DNA from: Terebella lapidaria
Lineage: Eukaryota; Annelida; Polychaeta; Terebellida; Terebellidae
Direction: 5' to 3'
DNA: 64,000 nt
Assembly (NCBI GenBank): GCA_949152475.1
Contig: OX424570.1
Location: forward strand, 9,846,181 to 9,910,180
A program made the translations under genes and the position numbers. The notes beneath the pieces are model-generated. The model saw nothing but the letters and a program-made list of their open reading frames with translations, ran no database searches and was not told the DNA's origin. Positions 1 to 11,548 of this stretch are shown here, one piece after another. Numbering within the stretch: the first letter of the stretch is position 1; every line of letters starts with the position of its first letter.

Positions 1-753
1 GGTGTCATGATTGACCAGCGTGGTTGAGGAATCAGTCAGCCATTGATGGAAGTTGAAAGTGAAATAGGTAAGAAAACCCTAAAAAATTGTATGTCTTGAA
101 GATATTGTGAAGGAGTGCATCTGTGTACAAGAGGCCTTGCAACCTCTCTCGTTCTGCATCCCAATGCCAAAATATTGTATGAATGAGCCAAAAGTGGCAT
201 GGAACCTAAGATTTTTTCCGGCAGTGAATAGCAATAGGTTGTATTTTTGGTGGCCTACGATACCTAATGTCCCATAATAACAAATAATTGAGTTCTGACC
301 CATCTTGGGCTGTAACACTGAACTGCCCATTTGTGTCTTTTTCATCAATGATCATTTAAGATAACCGGAAACTCTCAAGCACTTCCGTCCCGATGAAAGA
401 ATCATTTGATACATGATACATTTGATACATGATACATTAGTTATCATCTATGCTCAAGATACATACACTATATACCTCCCTAGACCAACTGAATTTACGA
501 ATACTTCCCAGGCATGATTGAAACATTCCCCGGCACCCCAGACCCAATACGTCGGACCCCATTTTCTCTATTCCTCAGATCTACCCCTGTAATTATGCTA
601 AGCACTGATGTTTTTTTTTCAGAAAATCTCACAGGACAATTGGAGATGGCAACGATATAACTCTAGTACAATAGGCTACATGACCACTATGATGACATAA
701 TAGAGTAGACAGTTCACATTGAAAAAAGAAAAAAAATTCACCGAGGTACTCAC
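1..753. other. Intron sequence of CTLR-0
   Basis: This aligns with the intron between the leader exon and the first lectin exon of CTLR-A (about 15592-16027) and, more weakly, of CTLR-B. It contains a short 'gatacatttgatacat' repeat near 410-435. The open frame on the minus strand at 79-348 matches intron sequence in the other copies and is not supported as coding. I see no gene here. Confidence 0.5.
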
Positions 754-793
754 CGAGAATAGATTGATAGAGGACTACATTCTTCAACTCCAT
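754..793 (-). CDS. First coding exon of a CTLR gene that runs off the left edge (CTLR-0)
   Basis: A 40-bp exon starts with ATG (cat at 791-793), reads MELKNVVLYQSIL and ends in phase 1 at a GTGAGT donor. It is nearly identical to the first exon of CTLR-A at 16028-16067 and similar to that of CTLR-B at 45149-45188. In those genes it splices to the first lectin exon about 0.6-1.2 kb further along the minus strand. Here that exon would fall before position 1, so only the leader is in the window. The peptide is short and only modestly hydrophobic. I call it a leader because of its place and the ATG, not because it is a textbook signal peptide. Confidence 0.6.
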
Positions 794-1733
794 TGTTAAA
801 ACACATCAACATACGTCTCTGGCTACAACTGTTTGCAATGTTGTGGATACTTCACTCCATATTATATACACTCCATCTAATATACAGACAAAGACCTCTA
901 AGAATATACGTTGAATACCTTGACGGTGGCCCTATTTATTTTTAAACTAACCTAAAAGCATTCTCCGTCTGATGCTGTTATTATGTGGTGGTATGAGCGC
1001 TGGTGCAGTAAGTACACCAGTGATAAAATGCTTAACAATTTTTAACCTGTTACCTAAACATGTTCTGAATAAAAAACTTGATTAATGTTGACATAGTACA
1101 TATAAATCACGACAGAATGGCAGGCGTCGTAATGCATTGCTGTAATTTATTTCAACAAAACCAGACAGTGTAATTGTGTCCAAATACTTAAAATGTATAC
1201 ATTGTTAAAATGTCCAGATGAGACGTATATTGTCATGAAATGCCACGAAATCACAGGTCGATCTAAGAAGAGTATCAGCAATATTATTGGGAATAACACA
1301 AAAAAACTGTATATTCGAAAGCAAGTAATTATGATCAAAGCGCAAGAAATATAAAACATTATGAAGTTTTTATCGTCCGTCCTGTGGTAGCATTGATATA
1401 GGCATGCCCGACATATTTTTCGTTATCATTTCACAGTAACTACATGTATGATTCAATCAATTCAGGCACAAAAATAAAATCATAAATCTACTCACTTAGG
1501 AAACTCTTGCTGTATGACATTTTTGAAAGTATATAACACTTGTTGTTCAGAAATATATGTGTGAAAATTCCAGTGATACATATCTTCATGAACACACCAA
1601 AAGTAACAAAATTCAATGAATAAGCATGGTTGTTATGATAAGGTCATTGTCCCAAATTCAGCCATTGTACAGCAACATAATGTCATCTGGAATATTCTAT
1701 ATCTAGAGTCATCAAATCCAAATTTGCTCATTA
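794..1733. other. Intergenic spacer and 3' UTR of IgR-A
   Basis: This is the stretch between the IgR-A stop codon and the next CTLR leader exon on the same strand. A minus-strand AATAAA (tttatt at 1147-1152) is conserved at the matching place in units B (near 16420) and C (near 45540). It is a fair candidate polyadenylation signal for IgR. Spacers this short (under 1 kb) recur between each IgR and the following CTLR. The hydrophobic open frame at 1147-1359 overlaps that signal, is not conserved as a frame and is not called. Confidence 0.4.
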
Positions 1734-4700
1734 CTAAGGTGTTGTACCCTTCGTCTCCTCGCCAGATTTAGTGGTGATGTACTCGCTGTCAGGTTCGTTC
1801 TGTGCTATCCGTCTCAGCCGGCCATTGACGTACTCCAAGTCCCTCTGTGCAAATCTTTGCACGTCAGTGATCAAGTATATATCCCGTATCATGCTGGATG
1901 CATGACGCGTTGAATTCTCCCCATGCTTGTCATCCCCATCGTGTGTAATGTATTCATCAGGCTTCTCTGCTATCGGCGCTGTGATTTCTATCCTGGGCAC
2001 GGCTGCCCGTCTAGCCCTGCGGATGCATGCTCTGGGGGTGGATGGTGATGATTGAAGAAGTGGGGACGTTTTCCCAGGTCGCGTAGCATGGCTGGTAGTG
2101 TGCTGGTTGGCATGTATGTTGAAACGTGATACTTTCGGGCTATTCGATTCCTTCGGCGTCTAGTAATAGAGGGTTATAAAATAAATATAGGCCTATTTAC
2201 CTACATTTTGATGGAAATTGACAAGCTGTTTTCTGATTTCGAGAGGTTTAGTATTGATACACCTTTCCAACATCTTCAAAACAGAGTAAGGCAAACGAGG
2301 TTCACAAAGCCAAGGTCTCCGAGGTTCTTGCAAAGAATTTTTCATCAGTATGCGAATATATTTTAGTTCATATTATTTGCCCTGATTTCAAGCACATGCC
2401 TACAATTAGTCCAAGCACATGCTTTGTAGTGTATACTCACTAGGTATCCAGCCTGGTCGTTCAAGGCCACAGCGATCTGCTCTGGGGAGACCTCCATGGA
2501 GGCCATGATCTCCAGATATATTGTGTCATCTCTGTCCTGAGTCCCATTCTGTTGTGTATTGGGCAGCGTGTCACGTGGTAATGATGGCAACGGTGGCTGT
2601 GTCTCTTCTGGGCAGCTCTTTTTGAATTTTGGGCCACATTTCTCGGGGAGCTTGCAGACTTTTGGTTCCATTTCGTAGATGGATACATTTTCTGTCCGTT
2701 CTCGAAATTTCCGTCGTTTTCTACTTGAATTTTGAAGAGAACAAATGTATCCCTTGACCTAATGATTATAATTGTATGATAGTTGTGTACCATTTACGTG
2801 AGATGAATACAAATGCTACTCACGTGATTACACAGACCACAATATTCACAACGCCTATGAGGAACACGATAGTACCGACTGTTGCCAAAGCAACCACCAG
2901 CGAGTTTCCACCTGCACGTGGTAGTATCAAATACACTAGATGCGATGATACCAGAGAAAAAATGTTCACTGCACAAGGGACTAGCTTCTGATGTGCATAG
3001 ACAAGGCTGTTTTACTTTAATAATATATCATAAAAAGTCACTGGTTATTCATTGGTAGTGTCCACGGTTAGTAGTGGTACTACCCATTTTCACTAGGCCT
3101 TTTCTTCGAGTCAGGTGGGGCAGGCGTTCTTGACATGCCTTAACAAATTGAGGATTAGAAAATATCATATATATGTTCACAACCATAAAACAGATTCGAA
3201 AATCACAAAATGCTAACAAAAACTTACCAGTGTATAATACCAATTTTTTTAGTTATACCTATTTCTTGAGTAGTCGTGTTGCTATCTTGGCTGTTCTCGG
3301 TATCTGGCATCGGTTTCAGCAGGTCTGCGTTTAGGTCACAGGAATTGAAATATACTTTTGTATACTGTCATATTTACTGTGATGTTTACCTTAATGTTCA
3401 GTTCGAATTCCACCTCAGATTCAATCAGTAATTACTGGATCACCTCCTCACCTGACACTTCTTGAGACCACTCAACCATACTTTGAGAGGCGAGCTTATG
3501 ACTAGCTCCTTGTTCCAAGGCCAAACAGGCATACTCCGCACTACAGTCCTCTTTGTACACTGGGGACACCTTTAGCTCCGAACCCTCTACTGTGTGATGC
3601 TCTACCGTGATATCTGTCAGGTTAACGCCCAATCTGTTTTGATTGTCAAATAAAAATGATTGTTGTTGGTGGATATTATGATGAATTATTCCATGCAGTG
3701 AAGGCTAGTAGGTTTGTGGGGGTACTTGTTTGATGGTATTTTATTCACAGTTCACCCCATATACTAGATGATGACCACCAGAGCTTGAAATTTGTAACAA
3801 TGTAGCAGTTGTAGCTCTGTCAGGCTCGAAGAGTAATTTTCGAGAAACTACAAGAGTTGTGAGCTTCCGTTTGCAGCAATTTTTACATTGATGATGTCAT
3901 TTGTGTTTTGCCACATAATGCGTATTGCTGTTGTGAAAATTACCTGAACCAGGAGTACTGAATTGGCAGCCTATCCCGGGCCGGGAGAGATGTAGAATTG
4001 GAATGACAGGTCAATCTTAGATTTTGGTGTGTGACTCCCAGGTCAAGAGTGATTTCAGGAGTCGTTGGTTGTTCTACAATACAGAATCCTCAGGTGTTCA
4101 AAACTATATCGAGACGAGTGATATGTATTCTGATTGCTATAAAACTAAATAAAACTAAATTTATCTCGCAGTATCATATATGAAGATGACAAATCTGACA
4201 TGAGAATCGCTCGCATATGCCGCTTACAACATTATGATATTTTCCAGTTATGTTATTTGCTAAATGTATCATCATGTCACCATCTCACAGCTCTCCACTA
4301 ACTATAGATGAAAAACCGAATGGCGTCCGAAGTGATGCTGCTAGACGAACAGCATCTAAACGCTACTCTGGTCTCGTCATCTTTCACGTCCTTCAACGTC
4401 AATGTCGCCATTTTGGTTTGGGGATCAAACGTGCAATTCTCCAAGCTGATACCATATTCGGGTGTCATCACGCAGTCCCCATGCCCTGTGGTGTCTACCA
4501 TTGTGGCAAGGACAAGTGGCGCTCCAGCAATCCCGAGAATTGCATTCTCAAGATCAAAGACATAAAATCGTAGAATGTCTGTCACGTCACTTCGAAGAGT
4601 CCATGTGAGTTGCACGAGAGTAGTGTTTGACACTCTATGCAATCGAACTGAACCTGCATGTGTGTTCAACAGTTGTGTGATCGGTATAATCTGAAGTTCT

Positions 4701-5531
4701 TCGAACATCATGATTTCAACATAATAAGTAATGAGACTCAATTTGAATCACACAATGATTATAACACAAATATTGATATTAAATGTTGATGTTGAATGTC
4801 CTATTCATTTTGGAATAGGAATATATTTTTACGCTATATACTTGTAGCAGAGAGTAAAGAAAAATTCGTAGTAATAATTGTTAAATTAATTACTCAAGCG
4901 AGGTTAGCTCATCTGGTGTTGAAAGGTTTAAAGTGGAATAATCAGTTTTTAGTTTTCTGGTTGAAAGTGATCAACAGCTGTTCCCATTGCTACTGTACGG
5001 TACAAAGGTTCCAATGCGCACACAACTTGTCTAAGTTTGACATTGAAAATCGGATTTTGAAAATAGTTTCGCAAGGAACAGTTCCCTTGCAGTGATGCAA
5101 AATTAACAAGAATAACTGAAAATATAGAAAAATACACAGCCCTATCACACTTGAAACTCGTACATATATATGGGATATTATAGTGACGGAATCCCAAAGT
5201 TTGATTTTTTTGTGTTGCAAATAATGAAAACACAGGGAAATTCATGTCTTTGTTTATGTTAGCGCAGATGTAAACATTTCGGTCACATCATGCGTTTTTA
5301 CGGTATGTTCAAACTACGTTCGATGGTCATGCGGACGTATTTCGGGGGTTGTAACGGTGCTATGTCATCTAATATATGCCAGCCAATTGAATGATAATGA
5401 ATTTCAAAACCCGATTATTCCATTATTTTAGTAAACTAAACATCGTACGAAAATATGAATGTCTGTACCATACCTATTAATAGTACCAACTCGCATACAA
5501 CCAGTAAATATAATAGTGCCCTTTTATCCAT
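1734..5531 (-). CDS. IgR-A: two-Ig-domain transmembrane receptor with ITSM-like tail
   Basis: Predicted exons: 5474-5531, 4303-4698, 3944-4073, 3452-3633, 3259-3324, 2824-2911, 2441-2723 and 1734-2159, giving 1629 bp or 542 residues. Residues 1-19 (MDKRALLYLLVV...) are a signal peptide. Residues 20-151 form a first Ig-like domain on one exon. Residues 152-255 form a second Ig domain split over two exons, with LTCHS and a Trp before the junction and SAEYAC after it. A short Asn/Thr stalk is followed by a helix near 280-306 (VVALATVGTIVFLIGVV) and the stop-transfer RKRRK. The tail holds TIYLEI (Tyr376, ITSM consensus TxYxxI), LEYVNG (a Grb2-type YxN), DIYLIT and SEYITT. Phases agree at all joins. 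The weakest call is the AAG acceptor at 4699, chosen because it alone keeps frame with the signal peptide. The role, an inhibitory-type cell-surface receptor, is inferred; the ligand is unknown. Confidence 0.78.
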
Positions 5532-8006
5532 GGTGTCCTGGCAGCCTGGTTCCTTTTTGTGAAACATTGAAATATTCCAAGCATGGTGAATAGGACGATG
5601 CACATATATGTATCCACTAATGTACCCATCGTTCCAACGAATTATATCAGAATTAAGCCTAAAACTGTTGTGCCCTGTATAGTCCTAAAGACATGAATCT
5701 TGCATTCCTTGTATGCACACGAATGAGGGCAGCTCTCCATATATGTTGTGTTTGTCCAGTAATTATATGTCATTCCTTCAGCTACCACGCTCCAATATAA
5801 TAAACTGTTTACTGCGCTGTCACCAAGCTATGTTGTGTGACCTTGATGACACAACTGATTCATGAGCGAAGTAAATACCATATCTGTTTGTCTTGTGTTT
5901 TGTAAGCAATATAACTTGGCGAAAAATGGACACAGTGATACTTGTGTGCTGCAGTTTATTTTTGGTAGTCTTGTATATACATGCACATATTCATCATATA
6001 CTGTATCCTCTAAATATCCATCTTTAATCACATATTTTGTTCTCCATTTCTCTCAACACTTTTTCGCTTTGTTGAGGTACTCATTTTTAAAACTGATTTA
6101 TCAAATGGATGAGTCACATTAATCGCCAACTGGTTTTACCTAATCTGAAATCGATTGGATTTATCAATGATAACATATGGTAATTGTTTAAATTATACTG
6201 ACACCAGCAACACCAGCAAGACTATCGTCTAGCAAAAGAGTAGTGGCGCCACAGTATAACACAAATGTGCTTATTCACTTAGACATGTAAGCTGATTGAT
6301 GGAGCCCCAGTGATAGGGTGTATATCTTCATCGTGTGGTCGCCGAACTTTACGTTATTCGCGTAGCTTTCGAGCTAATGACCTTTTATGTCCGCGTCGGC
6401 CCCCGCTGTTGACAGTCATTTGTGAGCTTATATAGATGCTTTCAGGAAATTCTATGGACGTCATCACAATCCCGTTGATAAGTAGACAGATTCTGGGGTC
6501 AACTTGACCAGACTGATATGGTTGAACGGTGGCATACAGTTGACACGTGTTGTTTGCTAACACAGACAACATGTTTACTTGAAATTTGATTTGAAGCAAT
6601 ACATCTGCAGTACGTGATGAACTGTCTGCCAGGGTATTGCCAGGAACAAAGGAAGAATTGTTAATTTTCATATTGTATTGACACTGTGATTCGAACACAG
6701 AAAATCAATTCCAATCACTGATTAAAATTGTTAAGATTATTTCTTACCGGGTCTGTGTCGTATTCAGTATTCTGTCCAAAATATCTATACAGCAGAGCCT
6801 AACTATAAACAAAATGCTAAGGTTAAGGTCAAGCTCTAGTGAGGAACCCACTCAGAGAGGTTAAAATGTGAAATTGATTTTTTCAGGACTTCCAACTCAT
6901 CATCAACATGTCAATGTTTCTACCATACATCTGATGGAATTAGTATACAAGTGCCCAACGTACTAGGAAAATAATTTAGAAATCCGAAATAAACCACCTG
7001 GAATATATGTATGCCAGGTAAATAAGTACCTGATTACATGTCAAAAGGCTACTGATTTCATGGTCAGACCTTTTGCCATTTCACCTACTGTCTGACCTTA
7101 ATCCCGCAAGAATATATATTACGTTTGCTGGTGTCATCATTAAAATCTAGTTCTATTGGTGGTATTAAGTTCAAACTTCAGGTCTGTTGTATATACCAAT
7201 AATGGTGTCACTTGAGCGATATGATTGATTAAATGTGTACAATATTACATGTACTCAACCACTACTGTACTTATGAATACGTTTGTTTAAATTTTATGCA
7301 GTTTTTCGCTGATTTGTGGTAGGAAGAACCATACTGCATGCATGGTCTGCAACTCATTTCGTCTGGTGGAACAAGGGTAGAATTCGGTATAAATCTTTCC
7401 TGGGACTTTGTTTCTGTTCCAAAATTACTCTTAGTGTCGCTTCTGTCAAAATGAATTGATTCCTTTATTATTGGTATTGATTCCTTTATTATTGAATATT
7501 GGTCATAGGACCATCTGTTATACACCACATGGTCGCGAATCAGATTGGCCAAAGTAAAATACAAAAAAAATTGAAAAACTAATATTAATTAGAACAGGAG
7601 TTATTACCAATTTTCACTTTTTATGTGATTTTCATCATGTTAATTGTTCAGTCGATCGGATCATTTGTTTTCGAGTTATGCATGTTGACAGACAAACAGG
7701 GAGACTGACAGGCAAACAAACGGACAGAGCCAAGTGCAATACTATCTCTCCCTATCAGGAGATTATACCCTTTCCCCCCTCATTGGGTGCTTTATTCACA
7801 ATGATTATAACACAAATATTAGTTGATGTTTTCATTCTAGAATGGGAAGATGTTTTACACCATATACTTGTAGCTGAGACTAAAATATCACAATAATATT
7901 TGTTAAATTAATTATTCAAGTGAAGTCAGAAAGCATCATCTCCTTCGGTGTTGAATGGTTTGAGTAAAATATACATCGTACGAATATATGAATGCCTGTA
8001 TCATAT
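5532..8006 (-). other. Unassigned module, copy 1 of unit A (exon-like ORFs, partly decayed)
   Basis: This lies upstream of the IgR-A signal-peptide exon. It is repeated at about 8065-10700 in the same unit, twice in unit B and once in unit C, so it behaves as a 2.5-kb tandem module. It holds minus-strand exon-like frames at 6354-6698 (Asn-rich, two Cys, ...NNTCQLYATV...) and 7271-7564 (ending ...MSCRPCMQYGSSYH...). It also holds a decayed relative (near 5828-6160) of the frame that is open in unit B at 21088-21438. I cannot join these into a supported gene or name a family. Confidence 0.3.
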
Positions 8007-8064
8007 CTGCTGATAGCACCAGCTCACTTACAACCAGGAAATCAAATAGTGTCCTTGTATCCAT
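8007..8064 (-). pseudogene. Extra IgR-type signal-peptide exon with damaged donor
   Basis: This 58-bp exon (ATG at 8062-8064, reading MDTRTLFDFLVVSELVLSA) is a duplicate of the IgR signal-peptide exon at 5474-5531 and has the same length. The splice donor expected at 8005-8006 reads AT instead of GT. The matching exon in unit B (23293-23350) keeps GT. No Ig exon follows before the next signal-peptide exon. The copy is therefore an orphan of the module duplication, or the start of an unrecognised gene in the module. Confidence 0.45.
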
Positions 8065-9572
8065 GGTGTCCTGGCAGCCTGACTCCTTCGTGTGGAACAT
8101 TGAAATATTCCAAGCATGATCAAAAGAATAATGCACATTTATGCATACAATATTGTGTACCCATCGTTCCAACGACTTATATTAGAAATAAGCCTACAAA
8201 TGTTGTGGTCTCAGCAGTTTTAAAGACTTGAAACTTGCACTACCCGTAAGCACGTGAATCGCACCTCAGAGCACGTGCTTACGCACCTAGTGCTTGTGTT
8301 TGTCCAGTAATTTGTCCAGTAATTACATGTCATTTCTTAAGCTACCACGCTCCAATATGTTCAACTGTTTACTGTGCTGTCACCAAGCTATGTTGTGTGA
8401 CCTTCATGACACAACTGATTTATGAGCGAAGTGAATACCATAAGTTATATGTTTGTGTTTTGTAAGCAATATAACTTGGCGAAATATGGACACAGTGATA
8501 TTATAATTGTGCTGCAGTTCAGTTTTGGTAGACTTGTATATACGTGTACATATTTATCATATACATATTCTCTAAATATCCATCTATAATCATACATTTT
8601 GTTCTTCATTGATCTCAACACTTCGCTTGTTCAGGTACTCATTTTTAAAACTAAATTTTCAAATGGATGAGTCACATTAATCACCAGCTCATTTTTAGTT
8701 AATCTGAAATCGATTGGATTTACCAATTATAATGTATAGTAATTGTTTATATTGTATACTGACACCAGCAACACAAGACTATCATAAACCACTGCAGCAA
8801 TGTGACGTGTTTTAGCTTCAAAAGTACTGGCACCACAGTAATAACACGAATGTGCTTATTCACTTAGACATGTAAGATGATCGGTGGCACCCCAGTAATC
8901 GGGTGTACACCTGGGTCGCCAATCTTTACATTGGTGCTGTAGTTATTGAGCCAATGTCGGTTTTATGTTGGCGTCGGCCCCAACTGTTGACGCACATCAT
9001 ATGTGAGCTCTGTAACAGCTTTCAAGAAATTCTATGGACATCATCACGATGTGGTAGAAGTACACAAAATCTGTCACCAGTATGCCACAGGACCTGTTTG
9101 CATGTTAGTGTTTTGGAATTCATGGCGGGTGCCACATGTGGGGCAGGAAAGGCTCACTCTTCCCGGAATTTTGTCTGACAATGGACTTTGATATTGCATA
9201 ATGATTCAGGTTTTTTTTCCTTCGGATTACTTTGTACTTGGGTACTGGTTCCATATTCATCATTTTGCTGCTCTCTGACCACAGACAGGTAAAGCACTTG
9301 TCTGGAGCTCTTAAATAGGTGATCAACTTGAGACAATATTTCATCCATTTTTTTTTCAATGCACAATGTCATATTGGTGATTGCTTCTTAAAACAAGTCT
9401 TAAAACAATCAAAGGACATTTTAGCTCCTGTAAGTTTCAACGATAGAAGAAATTAATCATATTAATCTGATTCCAGTCTATTTACCATGACGGCACTCTG
9501 AATTTACCAGTTTCTCGCCCGTCTGCTGACATTTTCCATCATGTTATTGATGGCCGCATACTGGAGCGGTAA

Positions 9573-9931
9573 ATAGACAATTTTACCTGGTTTTTCCAGT
9601 ATGTCACCTGATATTTGCCCGAGATCCCCAGTAATGGCCCGAGCCCGAGGGCAAATGCCGGGATCAGGGGCAAATATCGGGGCACATGCTGGAAAAACCA
9701 GGTGATGTTGTGTTTATCATATACCGTGAAAATGATAAAGTAAGGAACAATAGAACGCGCAAATGTGTTGTTTCAGTAACGTCATTCAATGCGCATGAGC
9801 GATCGTTGACAGCAGCCAGGATACCGGCCAGTATTTGCCCTGATATTTGCCCTCGTATTTGCCCGCTCACCGTTGTTATCGCACAGGGCACAAACAGGGT
9901 TATCCGGACAAATAACATCGCAGGTATATAA
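9573..9931. mobile_element. About 359-bp insertion with internal hairpin, unit A only
   Basis: Units B (near 24820) and C (near 50915) read straight through 'ggtaatgatcag'. Unit A has about 359 extra bases here, flanked by TAA on both sides (9570-9572 and 9932-9934), a likely 3-bp target duplication. The left part is a long imperfect palindrome: 'acctggtttttccag' near 9584 pairs with 'ctggaaaaaccaggt' near 9689. The right part has three close copies of 'atttgccc'. There is no coding potential. It is a small non-autonomous DNA element or foldback. The 3-bp TAA flank would fit a Harbinger-type element, but the ends are not diagnostic. Confidence 0.55.
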
Positions 9932-9933
9932 TA

Positions 9934-10125
9934 ATGATCAGTATTTATTATAATCGTTTGCCTGCTCAGACCTGCGTTATTACAGTAGCAAATCTTCCGG
10001 GCACACAGACACCATCCATGACCGAGCACCTCGTCATCATCAGTAGCCCGGGCATCGAAAAAGTCTATCATCAATCGCAGGCAGAGAACACAAATAGATT
10101 GACGCACCGCCCGCTGGTTCAATAA
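9934..10125. other. Conserved block of unknown role, open on both strands
   Basis: This block is about 95% conserved among A (9934-10125), B (24823-25020) and C (50917-51108). It is open on the minus strand (...GHGWCLCARKICYC...) and on the plus strand (TCVITVANLPGTQTPSM..., with a TAA that overlaps an AATAAA). Minus fits the strand of the neighbouring genes, and the Cys pattern looks extracellular. The acceptor (AACCAG) and donor (CAG|GTCTGA) are both weak. I report conservation, not function. Confidence 0.3.
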
Positions 10126-11250
10126 AGCAACCTCCTATGTGAATGTGACATATTGTCCTCCGTAACAAAATAAATAAAGCTAATACATGAATGTTACAAA
10201 TTATCCTCCATGACAACACTTACCTTGATCTTAAAAACTATGGACCACAGAAAATGAGCTCGTTTCCTAAATTTGTGGGTTTGTCTTTTGTCATTCAATC
10301 GATAAGACAAAGATTGAGTTTGAGTTTTGATACTTTTGATACCACTTGATGAGAATACAGTCATGAATTCCATATTAATATAAGTATGCTAATTCCTATT
10401 TGCAGGAGGAATTTACATTAACTAAGACAAGCACACAATTCAGATTTATCTACATGTATAATGAGATGACCAGATATGATCGGTACATACATACACATGA
10501 GCCATTAGTATAATCCATATCGTCCGCATTCGAGTTCCACCACTTATCGATATTTCTCTCCACTTGGACCACCATATAACAACCATCGACCACATGTGCA
10601 CTTTAGATTTTGTTTGGTGAACATGTTTAATCAAATGTTATAATTTGAAAAAAAAATGTTCGATTATGCCAGTCATTATATCATAAGCACGTCAATATTT
10701 ATTGGCTGATATATTCCGGTGTACATGTATTCGTTAGTTGTTGAAACATATACGATACGATTGGTTATTAACGCACATATTAGTTTCCAAATACCACTGC
10801 ATCAATGAAAATACGTTAGCAAAATATATATCCATGAGTACATATATACACATTTCTTCAACAATGGAAAAGCTGCAAAAAGTGTTTGTATTTTCAACAC
10901 ATGTATAGTTATTATTCACAATGTAAAGCATTGTCATTGGCGTGTTTTTGTGTTATATTTTGATGTCCATTTATGTTCCGGTATATTAGCGAAATTGATG
11001 AGTGTTCAACAACATACTATGTACATATGGGATCTCACCGTTATGAAGCGTTCAATATCTACGAAAAGGTCACAGACACAAATTGGTGTTCATGTGTATT
11101 GTTGAAACATTTACAAATGCATGGTCTTTGTCCAAAAATCCAATGAACATTCAATATGAATTATGGATTTTCTTCAATGAATAATATAACAGATACACCA
11201 TGGACACTGCATGCAGAGGTTATCATCTCATGGTTCAAACATTGGATATT

Positions 11251-11548
11251 CTACCCCTGCAGCTTATCATATACACTCGGTTGTTCCACGATATTGACAT
11301 ATTTACTTGGTTTCTCATATTGATTGTCATTTGCTACATTCTGGCCTGCTTCCATGTCATGTCTGACAGTATCAGGATCATCGTAAAGAACAATTCGGCG
11401 TCTGGGTGGATCACGTGATACATCTGCTGAAGAACCAATCACGTCCTCGTATTCAGTCACTACAGGACTTGATGACATCATTGTTTCATGTGTCCGTTCG
11501 CCTATCTGACAGTTTCCTCTCCCTGCGTTTTTCGAAGCCGTTCGTCCC
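11251..11548 (-). other. Cytoplasmic-tail exon of CTLR-A with tyrosine motifs
   Basis: The last coding exon carries the whole cytoplasmic tail. Motif positions on the plus strand: ITSM-like TEYEDV at 11440-11457, ITIM-like SKYVNI at 11290-11307, ITIM-like SVYDKL at 11260-11277. The last lies three codons before the stop. The YVN of the second motif could also bind a Grb2-type SH2 domain. All three are kept in CTLR-B. The C and D copies lose some or all of them. Confidence 0.75.

Larger units (their letters stand above)
8065..11250 (-). other. Unassigned module, copy 2 of unit A, and 3' region of CTLR-A
   Basis: This stretch lies between the orphan signal-peptide exon and the CTLR-A stop codon. 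Parts at 8870-9350 resemble 6280-6700, which shows the module was duplicated. It includes a minus-strand frame at 9154-9372 (...VDHLFKSSRQVLYLSVV...) whose unit-C counterpart ends at a clean GTAAGT donor (50546-50556). It also has a Cys-bearing block at 9934-10125, a damaged Cys-bearing frame near 10446-10634, and a minus-strand GATCAAG|GTAAGT donor near 10225. The pieces are conserved, but no protein family is recognisable. Confidence 0.3.

Noticed and set aside
1147-1359. Hydrophobic minus-strand frame
   Set aside because: It lies in the IgR-A 3' region, overlaps the conserved AATAAA and is not open in the B and C copies.
2461-2793. 110-codon minus-strand frame over the first tail exon (and 17717-18049, 46844-47176)
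   Set aside because: Same strand but wrong frame. The frame with RKRRK, TIYLEI and phase-compatible ends is the one used.
4250-4573. Plus-strand frames over the Ig1 exon (also 19505-19828 and 48722-48979)
   Set aside because: Shadows of the minus-strand Ig1 exon; splice sites and phases support the minus strand.
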